64,000 nucleotides of DNA, from positions 57,356,610 through 57,420,609 of the forward strand of contig CAMTDV010000013.1 of the NCBI GenBank assembly GCA_947069175.1, in the 5' to 3' direction. The stretch is from Scalesia atractyloides. Its lineage: Eukaryota; Streptophyta; Magnoliopsida; Asterales; Asteraceae. Position 1 is the stretch's first letter, and each line of letters begins with the position of its first letter. The translations under genes and the position numbers were made by a program. Shown here one piece after another: positions 25,290 through 36,000 of this stretch. Below the pieces are notes generated by a model, which saw only the letters and a program-made list of their open reading frames with translations, ran no database searches and had not been told where the DNA came from.

Positions 25290-26614
25290 ACAGTATTGGT
25301 GTTGATGTTATAAGCTCTTCCTCTTGCAGGTGGTGGAGCTTGGTTAGTTGATTCACCGATTTGCTTGAGCTTGGGCATGAATGATGTTCACCAAACGTGG
25401 ACAAGTGTTTCTAAAATGGTTTGGGTCTCCACAATTGTAGCAAGCTCGCATAGGTTGTACCATGGGATAGTTGGGTTGATAGTAGGTTTGGGCTAAATGT
25501 TGGGTAGGTGGTAGTAGTAGGGGTTGTTGGGCTTGACCCATTATTTGTTGGTGGGTTTGGGTTGAAGGCTGGTGACGGTTCGTTCGCTGAGGTATGCGAC
25601 AGGTTTGAACAGTATGACCTGCGCGACCACATCCAGTGCAATATTGGCAAGGATGATCAGGGGAATGGTGGTATTGGCAACGGTTGCATTTTGGTAATGG
25701 GCCAGAGTATGGTCTTTTGTATGGTGCAGGTGAAGGGGCGACTTGGGTAATAGGTGTAGCAGGAATGGGGTAATTGGTTTGTGTGACGGCGAAGTTTCTT
25801 GTGCTTCGATTCCTTTTACCAGTAAACTTCGAGGAGGAACCAAAATGGTTTGAAGTTTGAGCCTCAATGGGGCTTTCTTCTTCTCCTCTTTGAATTTACC
25901 GTTTCGAATGCGATTTTCGGTCAGTTCAGTGGCTAGTTCCATAGCAGCTTCAAGTATTGCTGGTGAAGTGCTGAGAACTGAATCTTGAATTTTCGAGGGA
26001 AGACCTCGAATATAATGCTCGACCAAGCGATAAGTTGGGGTGAACAGGTTAGGGACCATTTGGTTCAACTCTAAGAACCTCTTGTTGTATATGATCTCCC
26101 TCCTTCTGCTTCAAAGAATGAAATTCGTCCTCCAACTTTTTAATCTCACTCCTAGGACAGAAACGCCTAGTCATGATTTCCCTTAACTCCTCCCAAGTTA
26201 AGGCCATTGCATCGTCAATTCCCCTCTTCCCCTTTTCAGTATTCCACCAAGTGAGAGCTACTCCAAATAGTCTCCCGGTGGCGTATCGAACCTTGCGATC
26301 ATCAGGACAATCGCAGTTGAGGAAAGTGTTCTCCATTTCCTCAAACCAATGTAGGAGAGCAGTGACACCCTCGGTCCCTTCGAATTTAGGAGGATCACAA
26401 GACTTGAAATGTTTGTATGAGCACTTGCTAGTAGGAGGGTTGTCGATGTTCTGGTCATTTGTTGGGGAGAATTAGTAGGATTTGTAGCGAGGGCTTGTTG
26501 CACTTGGACCACAATGTCAGGCAGTATCGTGGCCATTTGTTTCGTGATTTGTGTGGCCAAGCTTTCCTGAGACCTTCCTGATCTTTTACCCCTTCGTTGT
26601 TGTCTAGATGACAT
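25290..26614 (-). pseudogene. E2 gag, decayed
   Basis: ATG at 26614 (MSSRQQRRGKRSGRSQESLA). It is followed, through frameshifts, by the capsid region with ALTWWNTEKGKRGIDDAMALT and EELREIMTRRFCPRSEIKKL (26336-26049), a linker (26068-25541), and the second CCHC knuckle CYNCGDPNHFRNTC (25541-25353). It ends at the junction with the filler. It is close to the E3 gag at the protein level, but broken in at least four places. Confidence 0.85.
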
Positions 26615-27404
26615 CTATAGGAACGTACATAAGAAGACTGTGAGTTTATGGAGTCTTTTTAGGTGTCATGTGTCTTTAAGAAAATGAATATAACATAAAT
26701 ATCAATAATGCAACTACATCCATAGGATGTCTTGGGTTCGCTCATGTTGGGCCTCAAATGTCCCCCATACCTTCACCTACATAGTCATGTGGGCCCCCAT
26801 GGCTATTGGCTTGGTAGGATTCACATTAGTATTGGCAATTTAACACTCGCATCCCCCGAATGCAAACCACAAAATATGTTCATGAGATGTTTGGTCGGAA
26901 CGTGTCCAGGTGTAGACACAATGACAACTCAAAGTGGGGTTAGCTCACACGACGTTTGTATAGCATGCTTTGGCCTAATAGGTACTTCGTACTCTCATTG
27001 TTAGTCCCCAGGTAGGCAAACTGGTCCTTTATTTTGGATTTATACGAATGCCAGCCTAGACAGGACGTTCTGACTACCGGTACTGGTACCCTTCCAGTTA
27101 CTACATGCCCGTCATGAGAACTCACTTTGATGAGATTTGAAAACACGAAAATCATTGTAAAAGCAATCATGATGTGGTGTGTGCTTTCATGGATGTGATA
27201 TGTTATGAGTATACGATTCATGATAGGCATTATATGATAATACATACTTATGAACATGCTTGCATAATATTGAATGTAATATTTAACATAAAACATATAA
27301 ACATCATGAAATTTGGCATGTAACACACAAAAATCTTATAATTTCTAATCAACTATAGTATAGGCTCTAAGGGTCTAATAACCTATCCTATATCCCTATA
27401 GTCA
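26615..27404 (-). other. E2 untranslated leader
   Basis: Non-coding leader of about 790 bp between primer site and gag. It is homologous along its length to the E3 leader (59069-59865). The short open frames in it are not conserved as proteins. Confidence 0.7.
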
Positions 27405-27418
27405 TGGCTCTGATACCA
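27405..27418 (-). other. E2 primer-binding site
   Basis: The minus strand reads TGGTATCAGAGCCA, an exact 14-nt complement to the 3' end of plant initiator tRNA-Met, three bases from the LTR. Confidence 0.88.
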
Positions 27419-27894
27419 ATCTGTCACACCCCGACCCGCAGCGGAATAAGAGTCGGGGCATAATTGGGTTATCACCAAAGCTCATGACATTTACTAATAT
27501 GTTTCATATTTAATAAAGTCAAAGTTACATTTCCATATATTCAAACATGTTCATACATTACAAGGAAAAATAAACCAAACATAACAATCCCAACTCTAAA
27601 TCATTTTATTCTTCTAGTCCAATCCTATGTGTTCCTAGCTGCTGCTGGTTCACCTGTATCATGTGTAAAAATGGGGGTTTTTGGGTCAACATAAGTTGGC
27701 GAGTGAACCTTATTAGATAAACATTTATTAATGAATTACTTGTTAGTTTATCAATGAAAAGTTGGGCATAATCATAAATGAGCAAATGTAAATAATCAAG
27801 CTAGTGGCAATTAGCAAACACAACTATAACATACAACAACATATGATAGCATACATTAACATACCAACAACATACGATAAATAACATAAATGAA

Positions 27895-28062
27895 CTGTGC
27901 GATCAAGGCTCAATCAAACGGAGCCGATCGTATTGCATGTACTGAAAATGTAAATTGTCTGTGCGATCAAGGCTCAATCAAACGGAGCCGATCGTATTGC
28001 ATGTACTGAAAATGTAAAATGTCTGTGCGATCAAGGCTCAATCAAACGGAGCCGATCGTATG
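27895..28062. repeat. E2 right-LTR hairpin tandem array, 3 x 64 bp
   Basis: Same three-unit array as at 20932-21100, with the CGATC/GATCG and GGCTC/GAGCC arms kept in all units. Confidence 0.85.
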
Positions 28063-28635
28063 TGGGCACGCCAGGTTCAACCTCATAATGAAATGGGGAA
28101 CATGCTCAACGCTCATAATGTAATGGGGAGCGGCGGCCTATGAAATTGCATGTACTGAAAATAATAAATTGCATCCAACAATAACTACACAACAGTTGAA
28201 AAAACTAAATACACATGTTCATGATATGATGTATGCACAATGGTTTAATTATAATATATATATATAACAAGACACATGATACACCCCAAAAACGTGATTA
28301 AAACGGGGAATTTGTAAAGATTCACTCACATTGGGTGCGTTGGATTGGAGATGGTGAGATGCGCATGAATTAGATGAGCGGAACAACGAGAAATACTCAT
28401 CTAAATAATAACGGAAAAATATATTAATCGAGTGGATTTTATTAAGGATTTTAATGAAATTTTTAGATATATTTTTGTGAGTTCAAGGCTATTTTCTATC
28501 TTTAAAAATGTTATTTTTAATTGATTTTTAAATTAAATTAAATAAATAAAAATATAAAAAAAAATTGTTTTTTTTAGCGTTGACGTAACCGTTGACCGTT
28601 GACCTGTTGACCGGTTCGGTCAGGGACATGGTTTG

Positions 28636-29046
28636 CGCTGGGTGAGGCTCGAACCCGAGACCTCCCGTACGCGTGCACGCAGCTCTACCAACTGAGCTAC
28701 GTGTCTAACCCGAAATAATCTTGTTTTTAATTATATTTATACACTTATTCAGTTTAACCGAATTCCTTTTAATTGCAAAAACATTTTAATTCAACGGACG
28801 GTGCCTGTGATGGGTTTCGAACTCGTGACGTGCGATTCAGTGTTGCACACAGTCCACCGCTGGACTGTGTGTCTAACCTGGTTATTATCTCGGTTTTTAT
28901 TATACTTAACAACTAACTGAGTTAACCCGGTTTAGTTTTTAAACAAAAAGGCATTTTATTACATAAGGAGTGCGTGTAGCAGGGATCGAACTCGGGACGT
29001 GTATGATTTTTGTTTCCACACAGTCTACCGCTGGACTGTGTGTCTA
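28636..29046 (-). other. E2 right LTR: three tRNA-like A-box/B-box modules
   Basis: Modules a (28636-28708), b (28803-28875) and c (28972-29046) repeat the left-LTR arrangement. Module b here reads GAGTTCGAAACC for the B box, closer to consensus than in the left LTR, which has lost two bases there. Module c carries one C-to-T change in a hairpin arm (AGTCTA), which leaves a wobble pair. Confidence 0.6.
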
Positions 29047-29854
29047 ACCCGTTTATAATTCCGATTTTAATTAATCTTATGTCATCTGTGAACTCGCCTT
29101 CTTCATTTCAAACACAGACATAAATCAAAGGAACTAATACGTGGTTAATTTAGTTAATGAACAAGATGATCAATTTGAAAGCATTGAACCGAAACGTTTT
29201 GGGAAAGAAAATACCGAACAGATCGTCTTCTTCAGAGACTCCGGCGAAGCTCGTCGGCTCTGTTTTGGAACCTTTGGCTGTGAGAATCAATTAATAGGTT
29301 TAATAGTTTAGATGAGAAATTGAACTAGTAAGTATTGATTATCAGCATGTTTGAATGATCATACCGGTAATCAGCGACTTTCCGACAAATCCAGGAGTTT
29401 TTCCGGTGAGAACAGAAAGTCCAGCAATGTCGTCTGTGGTTGAGTATGAGCGATGGGTTAATTTTAGTAAAGTTCTAACAATCGATTGAAGCAGTAAAGT
29501 CGAGGGATTTTACCGGTTTGAGTTGAATACGGTTTTCCGACGACTTTTGCAGAAAATTCCGGCGAGCTGATTTAAGCTTCTCCGGTGGACTGTAAGGTTG
29601 CGGAAATGAAATTGAAAGTCTCGCAGAGTGTTTTGAGTCGCAGGAAGGGTCTGACGTTGAAGAAATCTGGACTTGATGATTTTTCGGTTATAAAAACCGA
29701 TAATGATGAGGCTTTATGGTTAATTAATTCCGACTTGATTAAAAATCGTCGGTGCATCGGTTATAAACTAAATGTGCGAGTAAACAAGCGAATTGACGAT
29801 TGATTTGCCGATTACCGTTTTTCAGTTGGCGCAACCGGTTTAACCGGGGTTGTG

Positions 29855-29989
29855 TATAAATCTCATTTGTGTTCCTAGAGATAACAGAAAACACAATGTG
29901 GCGGAGTGGTCTTGTGAGTGTGTGTTAAGTCGCTGAAGTTGATTTCTGGCTGACCCGGGTTCGAGTCCCGGCAGCATCATATTTTTTTT
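29855..29989 (+). other. E2 right LTR: Pol III-like transcription unit
   Basis: TATAAAT at 29855, A box TGGCGGAGTGG at 29899-29909, B box GGTTCGAGTCC at 29958-29968, and eight T at 29982-29989. The A and B boxes are unchanged relative to the left copy. Confidence 0.6.
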
Positions 29990-30162
29990 ATTTATTTTGT
30001 TTTAACCTTTTATCAAATATACTTTTTATAGTTTAGTTTATCTATTAATTATGTATCATTTTAAGTCAAAATAATCATAAATATTCAACGTGATTTTTAT
30101 AACTTGATATTCGATTACAAAACGGAGCGGGTTTTGAAAACCCGTTTTTGATAAATGTTACA

Positions 30163-30530
30163 TTATGAATGTTAGGTGTTAAGTTATGGATGGCTAAGTG
30201 TTTGTAAGATATAACAAAACCACCTACATCATTCACATTCATTTCATAACAACAAATCAACACTTTTCACATCTTTCTTCATAATCTTCATCTTGGATCT
30301 TTATCTTTTCTTCAACCTTCTTATCTTCAAAGAACACCTTCATCATACCTTCATCTTCATAATTTCATACACCCAAAAATATACTTATGGATGGCTAAGG
30401 AAGAATGCAAGAACACTTCCATATAAGGAAGCATTAGGAGCTCATAATCTTGATGTTGGATCTTCATTTTTTCATCATTTTCCACTTGTTCATCCCTAGC
30501 CAAGAGCTAATAATAAGCTTCAAGTCTTAT
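30163..30530 (+). other. Possible LTR/leader remnant next to E2
   Basis: CT-rich sequence with repeated CTTCATCTT motifs, and ATGGATGGCTAAG present twice (30185 and 30388). It has the look of a plus-strand retroelement leader or LTR end cut by E2. No partner copy was found, so this is a weak call. Confidence 0.25.
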
Positions 30531-31440
30531 GTATAAACTTCTCATTATACGATATGATATGATGTTATATTATGTTATGTTATGTTATATTATATTATAG
30601 TAATCTTACTTTTAAAAATTGTTATAACTTTTTTTTATCTTTAATATTTTATTATTATAATCTAATTTTAGATATTATTATAGCTTTTTTATTCTTTAAT
30701 ATTTTTTTGTAATATTTGACTTTTATATTTGACTTTTATATTAGTAACTATTTTTTTAAATATTGTTATAAACTTTTTTTAATCTTTCAAATTTTATTTT
30801 ATTATTATTATAAAATGTACATGAATACTACTTTAACTTTAAATATTATTATAACTATTTTTAATTTTTAATATTTTATTATTATAATCTAATTTTTAAA
30901 TATTATAGCTTTATACTTTTTGTATTTTTTATTATAATATTATACTTGGTGATAGTAACATATAGTTTTTCTTAATATTTTATTATATAATTAATTTATT
31001 TTATTATCTCTAACAACTGACATATAATATTTTATATATTAACTTTGTTTATCATTTTATTAGACTTTTACATTATGATGTTATATGAATAGTAACTATT
31101 TTTTTTAAATATTATCATAACTTTTTTTAATTTTTAAAATTTTATTTTATTATTGTTATGATATTATATGAATAGTAACTATTTTTTTTAAATATTATCA
31201 TAACTACATCAATACTATTTAACTTTAAATATTATTATAATTATAATTATAATTATAATTATAATTATTTTTACTCTTTAATATTTTATTATTATAATCT
31301 AATTTTTAAATATTATTATAGCTTTACTATTTTTTGTATTTTTTATTATAATATTATACTTGGTGATAGTAACGTATAGTTTTTCTTAATATTTTATTAT
31401 ATAATTAATTTATTTTTTATTATAATAATTAATGTAATGT
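30530..31440. repeat. AT-rich low-complexity DNA with a duplication at about 400 bp
   Basis: Extremely AT-rich. A block of about 125 bp containing ATTATACTTGGTGATAGTAA appears at about 30882-31000 and again at about 31283-31405. An (ATAATT)n-like run lies near 31235-31265. Shorter copies of TAACTATTTTTTTTAAATAT also recur. No gene. Confidence 0.7.
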
Positions 31441-31919
31441 TTTATAAAACTTCGAATGTATTTTTGTGACATGCTTATTTCATATGAGTTTCGTTAAATT
31501 GAGCCAATGCTATTCGAACAATTTTGTTAGAGGTATAGAGTAGCTTTTTACGACTTCGGTAACGGTGTAGAGTACCTATTTATAATATATGCTATAGCGA
31601 GTGTCGGTGATGAATAAATCTGATACCATCCGAACAATATAACTACCATGTCGATTTTTACCGAACATCAATATCGATATTTGTACTTTTAAAATCTTTA
31701 TCAATATTCATTTCTATAGTTTTTAATCAATGTAAAACATGTGTCAAATCCTTTTGGACATATCATGACTTTATTGGCTTTATTTTTCGATCGCTATACA
31801 AAGTGCCGATTACGGTACCGATACCTTATTGAATTGAATCGATACCGACTGAATTTACGCCACGCGCGAAGGAAGTCTATTAGTCATCATACTCAGTAAA
31901 TTCCACAAATGGCAAAGCT

Positions 31920-32030
31920 AAGATAGGGTCTGAGGAAGGTAAGATGTAGACAGTCTTACGTCTACCCCCTTTAGGAATAAAGAGACTGCTTCCAATAAGA
32001 CCCTTGGCTCAATAGTAGTTTTGCATCAAC
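31920..32030 (+). repeat. SINE-like conserved fragment
   Basis: GGGTCTGAGGAAGGTAAGAT, then CAGTCTTACGTCTACCCC, then GACTGCTTCCAATAAGACCC. This resembles a conserved stretch found in many dicot SINEs (sometimes called the Angio-domain), recalled from general knowledge. Ends and target duplications could not be set. Confidence 0.4.
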
Positions 32031-32146
32031 CTTGGATATAAGGCACATAACACTCAGCAATCTGGAGAAAGACCGATTAGTGCATGTACCCTTAAGTCTT
32101 TCAACTATCAATACCACCACATAATGCATGATTAACCGTCCCCTGT

Positions 32147-32188
32147 TTTTAACGTTATTTTCACGAAATTAGTAAAATAACGTTAAAA
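32147..32188. repeat. Perfect 15-bp inverted repeat
   Basis: TTTTAACGTTATTTT at 32147-32161 and its exact reverse complement at 32174-32188, separated by 12 nt. It lies about 865 bp upstream of the PP1 start codon. It could form a cruciform or hairpin, or be a mini-element remnant. Confidence 0.8.
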
Positions 32189-32699
32189 TTAGTGCACTTT
32201 CACTTTTACCCCCTAATAGCCCACACATATATACATTATATGCACATACCGCAAGTGAAACGTAGGAGAAAGTCTATTAGTTTGAAATCAAATACGACAT
32301 ACCTTTAAACACCACAAGGACTACAATAACCCACTTGCAAACACAAGGGTCCATATCCAACATTTCCAAACAATGAGAGGATTATCTTGTAAACACAGAA
32401 AACACAACATTTGGGCGAATCAAAACCCGAGATTTCAAAATTGTCCTTTCGATCAACCAAATCACTATAACAAAAATTATTAGCAATATAGTTTGATTCC
32501 GAGTTTGAAACCACACAAGCCATACGGATTTATCGTTATCGACAATTTTGTTCATAGAGTTCGTCATCTCCGCTCATCGGAGTTGCAGTCATTAATTTGC
32601 ACCCGCAATTGAATATTCGTTGATGTGTTTCAGCAACGATACTCATCAATATACATGCAGCATGCCTTTGATCAGCGTTTTGATGAACCAAACAATGCG

Positions 32700-32975
32700 G
32701 TTACGAAAAATCGTTGAAGAAATTTGATATATTATATTATTTTTTTCGAAGTTTGTGTTACGAGCTAGGGTTTCGAGGTAATTTTATCAATTTTGCGTGT
32801 GTTATGCGTTTGATTAACGTTTTTCATGAACGAAATAATGCATTAACACGAGAATATTTGATATTTTTTGAGTTTGAATTTGTGTTACGAGCTAGGGTTT
32901 CAAGTTTTTATGTGCGTTTGATTAACATTTTCGATAATATGATAACAAATACTCGTTGAGGATTACGGAAGAAAT
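32700..32975 (+). repeat. Tandem duplication upstream of PP1
   Basis: TGTGTTACGAGCTAGGGTTTC occurs at about 32754 and again at about 32882, within two diverged copies of a block of about 128 bp. A weaker third echo precedes the ATG. AGCTAGGGTTTC resembles common plant 5' UTR sequence, so this probably spans the promoter or 5' UTR of the PP1 gene. Confidence 0.55.
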
Positions 32976-33052
32976 TTGAATATGATATTTTTTTTTGTTT
33001 TGGATTTGTATTATTAGGTTCGAGGTGATTTTGAGGAATTTTGAAGCGATTA

Positions 33053-36000
33053 ATGGCTCAGAATGGTCAAGGTATGGACCCTGTGGTACTGGATGATATA
33101 ATTAATCGTCTTTTGGAGTTCAGACAGGCGAGGACCGTGCGTCAGGTGCAGCTTTCGGAGGTGGAGATTCGTCAGCTTTGTGCCGCTGCTAGAGAGATAT
33201 TTCTGCAGCAGCCGAATCTTCTGGAGCTCGAAGCTCCAATTAAGATTTGTGGTAATGTTCTAAAGCCTGATATCGTTGATATGTTATCTATTTTTGTTTG
33301 GATTGAACTATGAGCTTATTGTTTATGTTAAATTTGTTTGTTTTGCTTGTGAATTGTGATGAATAGGTTGTTTCATTTGTAATTTGAGTCTTATTGGCTT
33401 TTAGGCCTGCTTTCTCCATGGATTTTGTCTATAATAGTGATGTGATCGACTGTCTGCATTTGATTATTGCTTTGGCATGTTTTAATTTGTGAAAAGGATG
33501 GATTTATTAGTTAGAAATTGCTTGAATTTAACATCATGATTGATTGGGCATTTGGATTGGTATTGATTGTTGGGATTTGTAGTAAAGTTTTGATGAGTTT
33601 GTTCACGGTCCAGTTTGGCCGGTTTTCAGAAATTTTTCTTTTGGTAGAACCACTAGCTACCGTTTTGAAAAAAACACAAAACCTAATCGACTGGTTCTAC
33701 GATTTGTGGTTCGCTTTTAATGGTTTGGCGGCGGTTTAGGACTATTTTTTTTCCTTTTCAAAAGCATAGTTTTGTGTTCAATTTGATGAGTATTGTTCAT
33801 AAGTATAATATATACGTAACTTTAATTCCTAAAATGAAAAATAAATATTAAATGGCCGGTTTCAAGTTCCAAATCATAGACCAACCGAAAATCGTCAAAC
33901 CGTTAAAGCCTAACCGTGAACCGGACTATATATTTCAAATCATCCAAGTCAGTCGACTTTCTTTCGATTGAACGTTTATAAACACCCCTACTTTGTACAG
34001 AGATTATTAAATCAATAGGGGTGGACATATTTTGTTTCTTTTGTCCTTTTATGTATCAATCTTTTAAGTTCAAACTACTTTGAATAAAAGCAAAAAAGAT
34101 GCAGAAAATTGATTTTGTTTGTTAAAGCAATAGCTGTCAGTAGCGATCGCTATGGTCGCTATAGCGAATAGCGTGGCATATAGGTCCATGCTTGATATAT
34201 AATCTGTAGCGATAGATAGCGGCCTTTATTTTTTTTTGTTTTTTAAATATAAATAGCAATTAAATATAGCTATAAAATAGCCGGATTTTAGGTTTTTGTT
34301 ATATATACATGTAACACAGCGTATATACCATGGTATTTTGATATAATATACATATGAAAAAATTTAAAATTTGTTTCTAGTGTATCGCTATTTATAAAAT
34401 AGCTCCCGCTATTTATCGCTATTCGTTATATAGTATATAGGTACCTTATCGCTATTCACCTTTAACAACTATGGTTAAAGCTTCTAGAAAAGCTAGACCC
34501 AATCATATATATTTAGTCCCAGCCATATATGTTTGCAAAGAGATGATTGTCTTTTCAACATAGCCACATTCTCTTTTCATGTAGTGGGTTTAAATGCATC
34601 AATTGCAGGTATTCTGGATGATATAAACCATATGCAAGTTTTATGTTGTAAGGAGTTTGCTTTCTTGTTTTTCTACTTGTTGAATGTTTACACAATGACA
34701 TTTTTTATTTAAGTTGATATTAGATATGGGCGGTGGCATATGTGTTGAACCTTATGCAATGGAGAATATTACATCTGTTATTTGATCACTGTCAATTAGG
34801 GGTGTGCATGGTTCAGTTCGGTTTTGAGGTAAAATCGAAACCGTAACCGAAATGTTCGTTTTTGGTTTTTGAAAACCGTTCAGTTTTGGTTTTTCGGTTT
34901 TAGCAACGGTTTGGTTCGGTTTTTGGAACAAAATTACGTAAGATTAAAAAATAAAAAAGTATAATCCAAAATTTAGGAATCTTTCTTAGATGTGAACATT
35001 TAAGCTATTATATTTATGATTTTCACATAAATCCAAAAGTATAATCCAAAATTTAGGAACCTTTTTAATTAATATTGTTCACATAAATCTAACCTTCTAA
35101 TCTATTTTTATGATTTTCTAAAGTTTTTTTTAAGACATTTTTTATAAATCTTTGAAGATCATTTAATTTTTATATTAAATTTTGTTATTTCTTGTAGGCA
35201 ATAGATAAATCATTTCAAGTATAAATAAACGGGTTAATGGTTTTACTATAAATACTTAACATTCAAGAATAAAATCAATAATTTCTTATAGGTTAAACAC
35301 TTAAACAACTTAAACTTAAACATAGAAATATATGGACTGGCCTTAATATTGTAACTTATCGGTGCTGTTTGGTTTTTTTCGGTTATTGAAAATGTTTATC
35401 GAAAACCAAACTGTCGGTTTTTGTTATGGTTTGGTTTCTTCAGTTATTTCGGTTAAGGTCCGGTTATTTCAGTTTAGGTTTGGTTATTTCGTTTTTCTGC
35501 TTCCCCCTATGGTCAGTTGATCGTTAGTTAATATCTAAATTGCTGGATATGGACATAGAAATTGTTCTGTTAAGTGACACTATTGGTTGAAATGGACATT
35601 TGGACTATCAAGGGTACCTCTATTAGCTGCAAGATTCTTAGTAATCATTAACATATGAGAAAAAGTTATTTGAGAATGATATGGATTGCAATCCTAGTAT
35701 GAATAATAGAAAGTGATACAATCATACAAAGCAAGTGCACTGGCTATATGTGAATTACTAAATAAATAGCACTTGGGCATTTAATTTTCACATCCACAAG
35801 CTTTTCACAATTGTTTCTTTTCCAAAGTCTAAACTACTTATTTTGCAAAATTTAATGGTATACCCAAGATACATGTGCAACGGCATTATGTTAGAATTTT
35901 TTCAGGTTCATTTTGATGTCTAAATTAGGATTTGGGCTAGTTATTTTGGACTTTAGTGGCGGTCATTCTTCATGACGGGTACTAATGGTCTTTCATTGAC

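Larger units (their letters stand above)
20463..30162 (-). mobile_element. E2: Gypsy element with deleted pol (non-autonomous)
   Basis: The boundaries are exact. The LTRs run TGTCACACC...TGTTACA, and the 5-bp duplication TTATG flanks the element at 20458-20462 and 30163-30167. The LTRs are 2725 and 2741 bp and closely similar, so the insertion is fairly recent. The 4.2-kb internal region keeps gag and most of integrase, but everything from protease to RNase H is missing and replaced by unrelated DNA. LTR, leader and gag sequences show that it belongs to the same family as E3, which could have supplied the missing enzymes. Confidence 0.93.
27422..30162 (-). repeat. E2 5' LTR (right copy)
   Basis: 2741 bp, with the same internal order of elements as the left copy. 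Scattered substitutions and small indels separate the two, including a few bases inserted near 28582 and changes near 28391. I judge divergence at a few percent or less by eye. Confidence 0.92.

Noticed and set aside
32305..32523. Minus-strand frame of 72 codons upstream of PP1
   Set aside because: Short, overlaps another random frame, has no motif, and is probably promoter-flanking DNA.
33518..33739. Open frame of 73 codons
   Set aside because: It lies within PP1 intron 1 in repeat-like sequence and has no motif or splice support.
33598..33990. Another MITE in PP1 intron 1 (right end ACACCCCTA)
   Set aside because: No convincing left end or target duplication was found.
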